Positions 9,194 through 17,283 of a stretch of 64,000 nt of DNA are shown here, piece by piece. Under the pieces are notes generated by a model. That model did not search any database and was not told the origin of the DNA. It saw nothing but the letters and a program-made list of their open reading frames with translations. Numbering within the stretch: the first letter of the stretch is position 1; the number at the start of each line of letters is the position of its first letter. A program made the position numbers and the translations under genes. Origin of the DNA: AP-15 sp963732095 (GTDB taxonomy: Bacteria > Pseudomonadota > Alphaproteobacteria > ATCC43930 > CGMCC-115725); NCBI GenBank assembly GCA_963732095.1, contig CAVSZA010000048.1, positions 186,001 through 250,000 of the forward strand, in the 5' to 3' direction.

Positions 9194-9616
9194 ATGACCA
9201 TCGAACGGACTTTGTCGATCATCAAACCCGATGCTACCCGCCGCAATCTTACCGGCGCGATCAATGACCGTTTCGAGAGGGGCGGGCTGCGGATCATCGC
9301 TCAGAAACGCATCCAGCTTTCGCCGACCCAGGCGGAGCGGTTTTATGAAGTGCATGCGGGGCGTCCGTTCTACCGCGATCTGGTCGTGTTTATGAGCTCG
9401 GGCCCGGTTTTGGTCCAGGTGCTCGAAGGGGAGAATGCTGTGGCGCTCAACCGCGAAATCATGGGCGCGACAAACCCGGCGAACGCCGCGCCCGGCACCA
9501 TCCGGAAGGATTTCGCGGAGTTGATCGAAGCAAACTCGGTCCACGGGTCCGACTCGCCCGAGAATGCGGCGCAGGAGATCGCATTCTTTTTCTCCACGAT
9601 CGAAATCTGCCCGTAG
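9194..9616 (+). CDS. ndk: Nucleoside diphosphate kinase
   Basis: The 140-residue protein starts MTIERTLSIIKPDATRRN, which is the canonical NDK opening. It carries the phosphohistidine motif NSVHGSDSPENA, and counting from this start the active-site His is residue 117, as in the family. It passes the gamma phosphate between nucleoside triphosphates and diphosphates to balance NTP and dNTP pools. An ATG six bases upstream (9188) is possible but adds two non-conserved residues. Its TAG overlaps the GTG of the next gene by one base. Confidence 0.96.
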   Translation: MTIERTLSIIKPDATRRNLTGAINDRFERGGLRIIAQKRIQLSPTQAERFYEVHAGRPFYRDLVVFMSSGPVLVQVLEGENAVALNREIMGATNPANAAPGTIRKDFAELIEANSVHGSDSPENAAQEIAFFFSTIEICP

Positions 9617-10971
9617 TGAGGGCGGCAGATCCTTCTAAGCCGGTGTCTTTGACCGGGGGCATCTTGCCCGCGGTGCAGGCAGAAGGTTCGCGATCTCAAT
9701 TCTTCGTATTCTTGCGAAACCGGTTTGCCCAGCGCATCGCGGCGTGGTCCGAGGCCGGTCTCGACGCTGCTGCCTTGCTATTTTTTCCGCTCCTCGTCGT
9801 GTTGCCCCGCGGCGTGGCCGCGCTCGTCTCGACTGCGGGGCTGTGCGCGGCCGGTTTGGCGCTGTCGGCAGGCGGGATAAGGCTCACCCGCACCCTCCTG
9901 GTCGCGGCAATGCTGCTTGGGTGTCTGCTACTATGGGGGACTGCCTCGGCCTTGTGGTCGGTCAATCCGGTGCGCAGTTTGGTCGTGGCGGCCCGACTTG
10001 CGGGTCTATTTGCCGTCGGGCTCGTGCTTGCGAGCGGCGCCGGCCTGGTCGCGGCGCCGCGCCGCCTGACATTCCTATTGCTCGTCGGAATGGTGCTCGG
10101 GATCGCTATGGTGGCGGTCGAGCTCGCTACCGCCGGCGCCTTGAGCTCGCTTCTCTCGGACCGCGCTTATCGGCCAACCCGGCTCAACCAGGCTTCGATC
10201 TCGTTGGCGCTCTTGGTCTTGCCGACGAGCGCCTTATTGATTTCTCTCGGCCACGCGGTGTTGGCAATTCTGCTCGCGGCCGTGACGGCTGCAACGGTTT
10301 ACGGGTCGGCGGGGACCGCGGCGAAAGCGGTGCTGGTCGCCGGCCTGGCCATCGGTTTGCTTCTCTACCGGGCACGCCGGGTTGTCGCCAGGGTCGCCCT
10401 GGCGATCTCGGTGGCCGCAATCATCGCGGCACCGTTGACCTTTGCGCGGCTCGAACGGCTGCCCGGTCTCGGCGAAATGGCCGACAGCTTCAAAATCTCG
10501 GCCGGTCACCGTCTGTTGATCTGGTCATTTGCCGGCGATCGGATCGCCGAGCGGCCGGTTACCGGCTGGGGCTTGGACTCGTCGCGCGCCATCCCGGGCG
10601 GCGACGATCCGATCAGACCCCGCGAGACCTGGATGCCATTGCATCCGCACAACGCGGCCCTGCAGGTGTGGCTCGAACTCGGTGCGCCTGGCGCGGCGCT
10701 ATTCGCGCTGCTGGCAGCAATCGTCTGGGGCGGACTCGCCCGCGTCGAGTGGCGGCCTCTGTTCACCGCCGCGGCTGGCGCCAGTCTCACAATCGCGTTT
10801 GTCGGGTGCTTTGCCACTTACGGCATATGGCAGGAGTGGTGGATCGGCACTTTGTCGTTCTCGCTGTTTTTGGTCTTGGTCATGGCGCGGGCGACCAGCG
10901 GTGCCTCCGCACGCGTGAACGCGAGCGAACCCAAGGCCCTCTCCTTGGCGCGCCCCCGGGTTACAAAGTGA
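9616..10971 (+). CDS. O-antigen ligase / polymerase family membrane protein (Wzy_C)
   Basis: This 451-residue protein has about ten to twelve hydrophobic segments and the Wzy_C/WaaL signature HPHNAALQVWLELGAPGAAL near residues 340-360. The conserved large loop lies before it (ERPVTGWGLDSSRAIPGG). Proteins of this class join or polymerise surface polysaccharide units on the periplasmic face of the inner membrane. The sequence alone cannot say whether it acts on O-antigen, another glycan or a protein. The start is GTG at 9616, overlapping the ndk stop by one base. The last 11 bases overlap a convergent small gene. An internal stretch (residues 100-230) is unusually rich in Ala, Leu and Val. Confidence 0.8.
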   Translation: MRAADPSKPVSLTGGILPAVQAEGSRSQFFVFLRNRFAQRIAAWSEAGLDAAALLFFPLLVVLPRGVAALVSTAGLCAAGLALSAGGIRLTRTLLVAAMLLGCLLLWGTASALWSVNPVRSLVVAARLAGLFAVGLVLASGAGLVAAPRRLTFLLLVGMVLGIAMVAVELATAGALSSLLSDRAYRPTRLNQASISLALLVLPTSALLISLGHAVLAILLAAVTAATVYGSAGTAAKAVLVAGLAIGLLLYRARRVVARVALAISVAAIIAAPLTFARLERLPGLGEMADSFKISAGHRLLIWSFAGDRIAERPVTGWGLDSSRAIPGGDDPIRPRETWMPLHPHNAALQVWLELGAPGAALFALLAAIVWGGLARVEWRPLFTAAAGASLTIAFVGCFATYGIWQEWWIGTLSFSLFLVLVMARATSGASARVNASEPKALSLARPRVTK

Positions 10972-11086
10972 AGATCGCCAGCCCGATCAGGATGAGAATA
11001 ATCACCGCCATCGCGTATCTCACCACCCGGGTGAACCCGATCCATGTCCGACGATGCTGCTCGAAATTGGGATCGACTACCGCCAT
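10961..11086 (-). CDS. aa3-type cytochrome c oxidase subunit IV-like small membrane protein
   Basis: A 41-residue reading frame starts at ATG 11086 and ends at TAA 10961-10963. The product opens MAVVDPNFEQHRRTWIGF and ends with one membrane helix (RYAMAVIILILIGLAIF). Both the length and the pattern of a short polar N terminus containing H-x-x-T-W/Y-x-G-F followed by a single helix match the alphaproteobacterial aa3 oxidase subunit IV family (Pfam PF07835). That subunit is a non-catalytic accessory of the terminal oxidase. The gene stands alone between the O-antigen-ligase-like gene, which it overlaps tail to tail, and purN, 40 bases away. No other oxidase gene is present. Confidence 0.75.
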   Translation of the reverse strand: MAVVDPNFEQHRRTWIGFTRVVRYAMAVIILILIGLAIFTL

Positions 11087-11126
11087 CGCTTTCCTATCCG
11101 CTACGAGAATACGTTGCAGACATAGA

Positions 11127-11831
11127 CTATTCTAGCCTGGGTTCGAGGCAAGCGGGCGACCGGGGGCAATCCTGTGGGTTGAGCGCCGAAATATCCGGAA
11201 TTCGTGCGTTCAGGATCTCGACCCGCTCGGCAACGGCCCCGGGGACCACCCCGGGGACGACCCGGACCCGTCCTTCTGCAATCAACCGCACGGCGAACGG
11301 GTAGAGGCGATGCTCGGTCTCGAGAATTCGTTTCGACAGCCGTGCCTCATCGTCGTCGAAATGAATCGGCACGACCGCCTGACCGATAATTGGCCCGCAG
11401 TCGACTTCCAGCCGGACGAAATGAACCGTGCAACCGGAAAAGCGGGCGCCGGCTGCCAGCGCCTGCCGCTGCGGATGCAGGCCGCGGAAGGAGGGAAGAA
11501 GGGAGGGATGGATATTGACCATTCGGTCGCGCCAGGCCTCCACGAAATTCGCGTCCAATATGCGCATGAAGCCGGCAAGGCAGACGAGTTCGACCCGGCG
11601 CTCGCAGAGCAGCGACTGCGCCTCAGCCGCGAAGGCGCGCCGGTCGCGATGCGGAATGACCGCGACGGGAACGCCGGCCGCGGCCGCGATCCCGACACCC
11701 GGCGCCTCGGCCCGGCTGCTGATGACGAGCGCGATCTCGGCCGGGTAGGCCTCAGCCGAACATGCCGCAATAAGGGCCCGCAGATTGGAACCCCTGCCTG
11801 AGATCAGCACGCCGACCCTCAGCCGCGCCAT
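11127..11831 (-). CDS. purN: Phosphoribosylglycinamide formyltransferase PurN
   Basis: PurN uses 10-formyltetrahydrofolate to formylate GAR, the third step of de novo purine synthesis. From ATG 11831 the protein is 234 residues and opens MARLRVGVLISGRGSNL, the family N terminus with the phosphate-binding SGRGSNL. Catalytic residues match the E. coli numbering: N106 and H108 in VNIHPSLLPSFRG, and D144 in LEVDCGPIIGQ. The C-terminal tail is about 20 residues longer than usual. The frame stays open 204 bases upstream, but nothing there resembles PurN. It usually sits beside purM, which is not in this window. It diverges from the DUF2066 gene across about 140 bases. Confidence 0.94.
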   Translation of the reverse strand: MARLRVGVLISGRGSNLRALIAACSAEAYPAEIALVISSRAEAPGVGIAAAAGVPVAVIPHRDRRAFAAEAQSLLCERRVELVCLAGFMRILDANFVEAWRDRMVNIHPSLLPSFRGLHPQRQALAAGARFSGCTVHFVRLEVDCGPIIGQAVVPIHFDDDEARLSKRILETEHRLYPFAVRLIAEGRVRVVPGVVPGAVAERVEILNARIPDISALNPQDCPRSPACLEPRLE

Positions 11832-11973
11832 CGCGGTTTTCTGGCCCTGGGGTGCTGTTGCGGGTCGACCGCCCGGCGGGTCCGGCTGTTGATGGCGTCC
11901 TCGCAAGAACTGCTGTATGACCGCTGCGCGGCGGCCGACAGCCGCGAAGATATCGGGTCGGAGGCGGTTTGCA

Positions 11974-13203
11974 ATGGCTCTGCGGCTGATGTCTGCGATC
12001 GCCGGAGACCGAGGGCTCCGGAATCTTAGGTGCACCCTGCTGCTGCTGGGAGCAGTCGCGATGCGGGCAGGACCGGCCCTCGCGCAGGAATTTGACGAGG
12101 CCTATTCGGCGACGGTGAAGGTGGACGCGACGGCGGAGAGCGCGGCGGCGGCGCGGGAGGTGGCGCGCATCGATGGGCAAAGGCGTGCTCTCGCTGCAGT
12201 CATCGAGCGTCTATCCGGCGCGTCCGAACCTACCAAGCCACCGAAGCTCGACGACAAGGCGATCACCGACATGGTCGTCAGTTTCGAGGTGGCGAACGAG
12301 CACATGTCCGCCGTGCGTTATGTTGCCGACTACACCTTTCACTTCCGTCAGTCCAAAGTGAGGCGGCTGGTCCGGGTTGTCGAGACGCCGCCGGCGGACA
12401 GCGGCAGCAAAAGCTCCCCGGACAAAAGCCCTGGGGACAACGGCAAGAGCCCCGGGGAGGGCGCTGGCAAGCCGTCCGCCGAGAGCGGCAATCGGACCGT
12501 TGTCGTTCTGCCGGTCTACCAAGACGGGTCGAATCTCGTCCTGTGGGATGACCCTAACGCGTGGCGCATGGCCTGGTCGCAGCGACCGGCCGGGCCTGGA
12601 CCCGGTCGCCTGGTGCTGCCGCTGGGCGACGCCGGAGATCTCGCCGCGATTGACGCCGAGAAGGCCGGATCCGGCAGATCCGACGCGCTGACCGCGATCA
12701 CGCAACGAAATCGAGGGTCCGATGCGGTCGTTGCGTTGGCGACTGCGCGGCGTCAAGACAATAAGCTTACCGGGATCGACATCAACGTAAAGCGATACCG
12801 CTTCGGGCGCCTCGTCGATACGCAAGCAACTTCGTTCGATGCCGCTCCCGGAGAAAGCGAAGCCGATCTTCTGAAGAGGGTGGCAGAATCAACCGCCGCG
12901 GATATCGAGAGCGGCGCCAAACGGAATGCCGGCGCGCATTCCGACCAGCCGGAGAGCCTTGCAGTCACCGTTCCCATCAGCAGTCTCGGAGAATGGGTGC
13001 AGGTGCGTGGCCGGCTCGCTTCGGTCAGCGCGATCCGGAAAATCGACCTGTTGTCGCTCAGTCGCCAGGAAGCGAGAATCGAGGTCAAGTATGTCGGCAC
13101 TCCGGATCAGCTGAAATCCAGCCTGGCCGAGGTCAACCTCGATCTCGGCGGCGGCGATCCGATCTGGCGGATCCAGCCCTCGGGCGCGGCGAGTGTGCGC
13201 TAG
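11974..13203 (+). CDS. DUF2066 domain-containing exported protein
   Basis: The protein of about 409 residues starts at ATG 11974, preceded by GGAGG at 11960-11964. It has a signal-peptide-like segment (CTLLLLGAVAMRAGPALAQ) and then the DUF2066 core: YSATVKVDATAESAAAAR, RRALAAVIERLSG and VRYVADYTFHFRQSKVRRL. A low-complexity stretch rich in Ser, Pro, Gly and Lys follows (near residues 140-175), and then a C-terminal part with WRMAWSQRPAGPGPGRL and repeat-like beta segments. The function is not known, and the domain is periplasmic in most proteobacteria. In alphaproteobacteria it commonly precedes a CDP-alcohol phosphatidyltransferase and hda, as it does here. The first possible ATG (11917) lies too far upstream of the signal peptide to be convincing. 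Confidence 0.8.
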   Translation: MALRLMSAIAGDRGLRNLRCTLLLLGAVAMRAGPALAQEFDEAYSATVKVDATAESAAAAREVARIDGQRRALAAVIERLSGASEPTKPPKLDDKAITDMVVSFEVANEHMSAVRYVADYTFHFRQSKVRRLVRVVETPPADSGSKSSPDKSPGDNGKSPGEGAGKPSAESGNRTVVVLPVYQDGSNLVLWDDPNAWRMAWSQRPAGPGPGRLVLPLGDAGDLAAIDAEKAGSGRSDALTAITQRNRGSDAVVALATARRQDNKLTGIDINVKRYRFGRLVDTQATSFDAAPGESEADLLKRVAESTAADIESGAKRNAGAHSDQPESLAVTVPISSLGEWVQVRGRLASVSAIRKIDLLSLSRQEARIEVKYVGTPDQLKSSLAEVNLDLGGGDPIWRIQPSGAASVR

Positions 13204-13242
13204 CAGCGACCGCGGGAATGCTGATCTTGCATTCCTGCAACC

Positions 13243-13815
13243 ATGATGATTGGGCTGGGGCTCAATCTCCCGAATTTGATTTCGGTGGGGCGGTTGCTGC
13301 TGGTCCCGCTGGCGATCTCGCTCATTGTCGACGGGAGGTACTGGGCCGCCTTCTGGGTTTTTGTTGCCGCGGGAATCTCGGACGCCCTCGACGGCTTCAT
13401 TGCGAAGCGCTTCGACCGGCGCACGCGATTGGGTGCGCTGTTGGATCCCCTCGCCGACAAGGTGCTCCTCGTCAGCGTTTATGTCACTCTCGGCGTTGCC
13501 GGGCAGATCTGGGCCTGGCTCGTCGTCCTCGTCGTCTTTCGCGATATCATGATTATCGGCGGCTATTTATTGATCCAGGCGCTCGCCGCGCTGCCGAAAC
13601 CCACCCATCCGCTCTTCGTCAGCAAAGTCAACACGGGCCTGCAGGTCGCGATGGTCGCTTACGTGTTGGCTCGACGCGGCCTCGGCGCCGAGGCCGGCCT
13701 AGTTGACGAGCTGTTGGGCATTGCGGTCGCTGTGACAACTGTTGCTTCGGGATTGATCTATCTTGTGCGGTGGGCGCGGATCCTCGCGCGCGCGGAGCAA
13801 GCCCTGGAGCCGTGA
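13243..13815 (+). CDS. CDP-alcohol phosphatidyltransferase family protein
   Basis: The 190-residue integral membrane enzyme has the full CDP-alcohol phosphotransferase motif. It begins at D47 and continues D50-G51-x2-A54, then G64-x3-D68-x3-D72 (SDALDGFIAKRF, then GALLDPLADK). These acidic residues bind the metal and the CDP-linked substrate. About five to six membrane segments are visible. The enzyme joins a CDP-activated lipid to an alcohol such as glycerol-3-phosphate or a related acceptor. The family includes PgsA, cardiolipin synthases and others, and I cannot fix the acceptor. It overlaps the hda start as TGATG. Confidence 0.85.
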   Translation: MMIGLGLNLPNLISVGRLLLVPLAISLIVDGRYWAAFWVFVAAGISDALDGFIAKRFDRRTRLGALLDPLADKVLLVSVYVTLGVAGQIWAWLVVLVVFRDIMIIGGYLLIQALAALPKPTHPLFVSKVNTGLQVAMVAYVLARRGLGAEAGLVDELLGIAVAVTTVASGLIYLVRWARILARAEQALEP

Positions 13816-14513
13816 TGCAGCTCACCTTCAACCTGCCCCAGCGCATCGCGCTTGGCCGCTCTGATTTCCTGATCTCGGACAGCAACGCCGTCGCGGTTGG
13901 CTGGATAGACCGGTGGCCCGATTGGCCCTCCCGAGCCCTTGCGCTGCATGGGCCAACGGGCTGCGGCAAGACGCATCTCACCCATCTCTGGTGCGGGCAG
14001 GCCGGGGGAGTCGTCGTGTCCGGCGAAACGCTCGACGAGGAGCAGGTGGCTCGTCTCGTCTCGGAGGGCAGGCATCGGATCGCTGTCGATGATGCCGATC
14101 GCGCCTTCGAGCTCGCGCTGCTCCACCTTTACAATTTCTGTCTGGAAGCCCGGGGCGGCCTTTTGGTGGCCGCTCGGCAGCCGCCCGCCTCTTGGACCGT
14201 CGCGCTGCCCGATCTCGATTCGCGGTTGCGCGCGGTCTTGGCCATCGGGATCGGGCTGCCCGATGACGCGCTCCTCGGGGCGGTTCTGGTCAAGCACTTT
14301 GCCGATCGGCAGCTGCGCGTCGCGCCGGAGGTGATCGCCTATTTGCTGACGCACATGGAGCGGTCTTTCGCGGCAGCCGCCGAAATCGTTGCCCAGCTCG
14401 ACGTGGTTTCGCTGTGCGAACGCCGCCCGATCACCGTGGCGCTGGCGCGCCAACTCGTCTCGGAAGCCGGCGCTCACGCGTCTTCGTCGCCTAGAGATGC
14501 GGGCGTGACGTAA
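13815..14513 (+). CDS. hda: DnaA-related regulatory protein Hda/HdaA
   Basis: The 232-residue protein resembles the AAA+ part of DnaA. It opens MQLTFNLP, where QLTFNL matches the sliding-clamp-binding motif at the N terminus of Hda. A Walker A sequence (GPTGCGKT, residues 46-53), a Walker B-like IAVDDAD and the sensor region PDLDSRLRAVLAIGIG follow. Hda bound to the loaded beta clamp promotes ATP hydrolysis by DnaA, limiting re-initiation of replication. The P-loop has TGCGKT, as in HdaA proteins of alphaproteobacteria. Its 3' end overlaps the convergent phosphatase gene by 40 bases. Confidence 0.88.
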   Translation: MQLTFNLPQRIALGRSDFLISDSNAVAVGWIDRWPDWPSRALALHGPTGCGKTHLTHLWCGQAGGVVVSGETLDEEQVARLVSEGRHRIAVDDADRAFELALLHLYNFCLEARGGLLVAARQPPASWTVALPDLDSRLRAVLAIGIGLPDDALLGAVLVKHFADRQLRVAPEVIAYLLTHMERSFAAAAEIVAQLDVVSLCERRPITVALARQLVSEAGAHASSSPRDAGVT

Positions 14514-14995
14514 CCGATTACTTCGTGCCGCGAGGAGCCCAGAACCGACCAGTTTCCCGGAACCCGGAAGCTGACACAGGCAGCAGTCGGAAACTTGCCG
14601 GAGGCGAGCGCCGGGAACGCCGGCGAATTTTTGTCGGCGAGCGCAATCGCCAGCTCGTGAAGCCCCGGATTATGACCGATCAGCAATACATTGACGTCGC
14701 GTGCGTTGAGGCGGCCCAGGCGCGCCGCCAGTTTTTCTCGCGAGGCGAGATACAGCTCGTCCTCGATCAAGGTGCGCGGCGCGGGCGAAAGCTCAACGAC
14801 AACCAAATCGAGCGTCTCGCGTGTCCGGCGGGCGCTTGAGCAGAGAACAAGATCGATTGCGCCGAGCTTGGCCGAGAGATTTCTGCCGACGCGGCGCGCC
14901 GTCTTGCGGCCGCGCCGGCTCAATGGCCGCTGGTGATCGTCGACATCCTCTTTGGCGCTCGACTTCGCGTGGCGAAGCAAGTGGAGCATGTTCAT
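14474..14995 (-). CDS. SixA-type histidine phosphatase family protein
   Basis: The product of about 173 residues starts MNMLHLLRHAKSSAKED. LRHAKS is the phosphohistidine-accepting RHG-type motif of the histidine phosphatase superfamily. A second catalytic His sits in VLLIGHNPGLHELA, and VLCSSARRTRETLDLV supplies the expected Arg residues. In E. coli SixA dephosphorylates the phosphotransfer protein NPr or ArcB. The substrate here is unknown. In-frame ATGs at 15007 and further upstream are alternative starts. It converges with hda, overlapping by 40 bases. Confidence 0.82.
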   Translation of the reverse strand: MNMLHLLRHAKSSAKEDVDDHQRPLSRRGRKTARRVGRNLSAKLGAIDLVLCSSARRTRETLDLVVVELSPAPRTLIEDELYLASREKLAARLGRLNARDVNVLLIGHNPGLHELAIALADKNSPAFPALASGKFPTAACVSFRVPGNWSVLGSSRHEVIGYVTPASLGDEDA

Positions 14996-15143
14996 CTCGG
15001 GCCTCATCGCCGGACGCATGCGCCCTTCATGCACGACCGCATGGCCTTCGATCGTGCGCGCAAGGGCAAGACATGACACTCTTCTCACCGAAAGATAAAC
15101 TCCGCATCGACCAGGTACCTCCAGCCCCATCGGGAGAGCGGTA

Positions 15144-17279
15144 GTGAGCACCAGCGCCCAGCCTGTCGAGATCGCGTCGGTCGATTTCCATTCGGCAGCA
15201 CGCTTTATCAATCGCGAGCTCTCTTGGCTCGCATTCAACGAGCGGGTGCTTGCCGAGGCCGACAATTTGCGCCATCCGCTGCTTGAACGGCTCCGCTTCT
15301 TGTCGATCTCGGCAAACAATCTCGATGAATTCTATATGGTGCGGGTGGCCGGGCTGAAAGGCCAGTATCTTGCCGGAATCAAGACGCTGAGCCAGGACGG
15401 GCTCACCCCGGCGCAACAGCTCGAGGCGATCAGGCGGAGGGCCGGCAAGCTGATGGCCGACCAGCAGATCACTTGGCTGGCGTTGCGCCGGCAGTTCGAC
15501 GAAGCTGGGATCAGCGTCATCGATCCGAGCGATCTGAAACAGGGTGATCGCGAGTGGCTCGAAGACCGTTTTATGGCCGAGGTCTTTCCGGTATTGACGC
15601 CGCTGGCGCTCGACCCGGCTCATCCATTTCCGTTTGTCGCCAATCGCGGGTTCGGCCTGGCACTCGAGCTCGAGCGGGTCAGCGACAATATTCGCCTTCA
15701 GGCGCTGACCCTGATCCCATCCTCGATCGATCGCTTCGTTCGGCTGCCAGGCAGCCGAACCCGGTTTCTGCCGATCGAGCAGATGATCTCACTCTTCCTC
15801 GATCATCTGTTCCCCGGTTTTGCCGTCGTCGCGCAAGGCGTTTTTCGGCTGTTGCGCGACAGTGAGGTCGAGATCGAAGAGGAAGCCGAGGATTTGGTCC
15901 GTCTCTTCGAGACGGCGCTGAAACGACGGCGGCGCGGTCACGCCATCCTCCTCGCAGTCGATTCGACAATGCCGGCCGACCTGCGGCGCTTCCTGATGGA
16001 AAAGCTCGACGCGGCGCCGGCGGACGTGTTTGCGACCGATGGCATTCTAGGCCTCAATGACACCGAGCAGCTGATCGTCGACGAGCGCCCCGATCTCGTC
16101 TTCACGCCCTATAATGCGCGCTTTCCCGAACGAATTCGGGATTTCGGCGGGGATTGCTTTGCGGCGATCCGGCAGAAGGACATCGTCGTCCACCATCCCT
16201 ACGAGAGCTTTGACGTCGTCGTTCAGTTCATAAGACAGGCGGCGCGCGACCCGGCGGTCGTAGCGATCAAACAGACCCTTTATCGCACGAGCGAGGACAG
16301 CCCGATCGTGCGCGAGCTCGCCGCAGCCGCCGAAGCCGGGAAGTCAGTGACGGCGCTGATCGAACTAAAGGCCCGTTTTGACGAGGAGGCCAATATCCGT
16401 TGGGCCCGCGATCTCGAACGGGCCGGCGTGCAGGTCGTCTACGGCTTCTTGGAACTCAAGACGCACGCCAAAGTTTCGCTGGTCGTGCGTCGCGAGGGGG
16501 GCCAGCTTTGCTCGTATGTCCATTTAGGGACCGGCAATTACCATCCCTACACAGCCAAGGTTTATACCGATCTGTCGTTCTTCACCTGTGATCCGGCCTT
16601 GTGCCGCGATGCCGCGCGCCTGTTCAATTTCATGACGGGCTATGCCAGCCCCGCGAGCCTCGAGAAGATCGCGGTTGCGCCGCTCACGCTCAGGGCTCGG
16701 CTCGGGGAGTTGATCGAGGCCGAGATCGAGAACGCAAAGCAAGGCAAGCCGGCGCAGATCTGGGCGAAAATGAACGCGCTTGTCGACCCGGCACTAATCG
16801 ACCTTCTTTACGTGGCCTCACAGGCGGGGGTGAGCATCGACCTGGTGGTGCGTGGCATCTGCTGCTTGCGGCCGGGCATTCCCGGCCTTTCCGAAAACAT
16901 CCGCGTCAAGAGCATCATCGGGCGGTTTCTCGAGCACAGCCGCATTGTCTGCTTCGGCAGCGGCAACAAGTTGCCCTCCGATCGGGCCAAGGTGTTCATC
17001 AGTTCGGCCGATTGGATGCCGCGCAATTTCGACGGGCGCGTCGAAGCATCGGTGCCGATTGAAAACCCGACGGTTCACCGCCAAGTGCTGGACGAGATCA
17101 TGGTGGCCAATCTCCGCGATACAATGCAGAGCTGGAGCTTGTCGCCTACGGGGGATTACGATCGGGTGCCGGTCGATGAGGAAGCCTTTTCCGCTCATAC
17201 CTACTTTATGACTAATCCGAGCCTGTCCGGGCGCGGTAAGGCGCTGCGGCGAGGGCACCCGAGGCTTGTTGTGCGCTGA
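15144..17279 (+). CDS. ppk: Polyphosphate kinase 1
   Basis: The 711-residue enzyme makes inorganic polyphosphate from ATP. The N-terminal domain is recognised by RFINRELSWLAFNERVLAEA and NNLDEFYMVRVAGLK. The PLD-like catalytic domains show VVHHPYESFDVVVQF, ALIELKARFDEEANI, KTHAKVSLVVRREGG and YVHLGTGNYHPYTAKVYTD. The autophosphorylated His lies in KTHAK, and a second conserved His in LEHSRIVCFGSGNK. The start is GTG at 15144. It lies five bases before the ppx ATG, so synthesis and breakdown enzymes are made from one transcript. Confidence 0.96.
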   Translation: MSTSAQPVEIASVDFHSAARFINRELSWLAFNERVLAEADNLRHPLLERLRFLSISANNLDEFYMVRVAGLKGQYLAGIKTLSQDGLTPAQQLEAIRRRAGKLMADQQITWLALRRQFDEAGISVIDPSDLKQGDREWLEDRFMAEVFPVLTPLALDPAHPFPFVANRGFGLALELERVSDNIRLQALTLIPSSIDRFVRLPGSRTRFLPIEQMISLFLDHLFPGFAVVAQGVFRLLRDSEVEIEEEAEDLVRLFETALKRRRRGHAILLAVDSTMPADLRRFLMEKLDAAPADVFATDGILGLNDTEQLIVDERPDLVFTPYNARFPERIRDFGGDCFAAIRQKDIVVHHPYESFDVVVQFIRQAARDPAVVAIKQTLYRTSEDSPIVRELAAAAEAGKSVTALIELKARFDEEANIRWARDLERAGVQVVYGFLELKTHAKVSLVVRREGGQLCSYVHLGTGNYHPYTAKVYTDLSFFTCDPALCRDAARLFNFMTGYASPASLEKIAVAPLTLRARLGELIEAEIENAKQGKPAQIWAKMNALVDPALIDLLYVASQAGVSIDLVVRGICCLRPGIPGLSENIRVKSIIGRFLEHSRIVCFGSGNKLPSDRAKVFISSADWMPRNFDGRVEASVPIENPTVHRQVLDEIMVANLRDTMQSWSLSPTGDYDRVPVDEEAFSAHTYFMTNPSLSGRGKALRRGHPRLVVR

Positions 17280-17283
17280 GTCG

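Noticed and set aside
9744..11135. A 463-codon plus-strand frame overlapping the O-antigen ligase-like gene
   Set aside because: The other frame has membrane segments and the HPHN motif; this one is Arg-rich and has no features.
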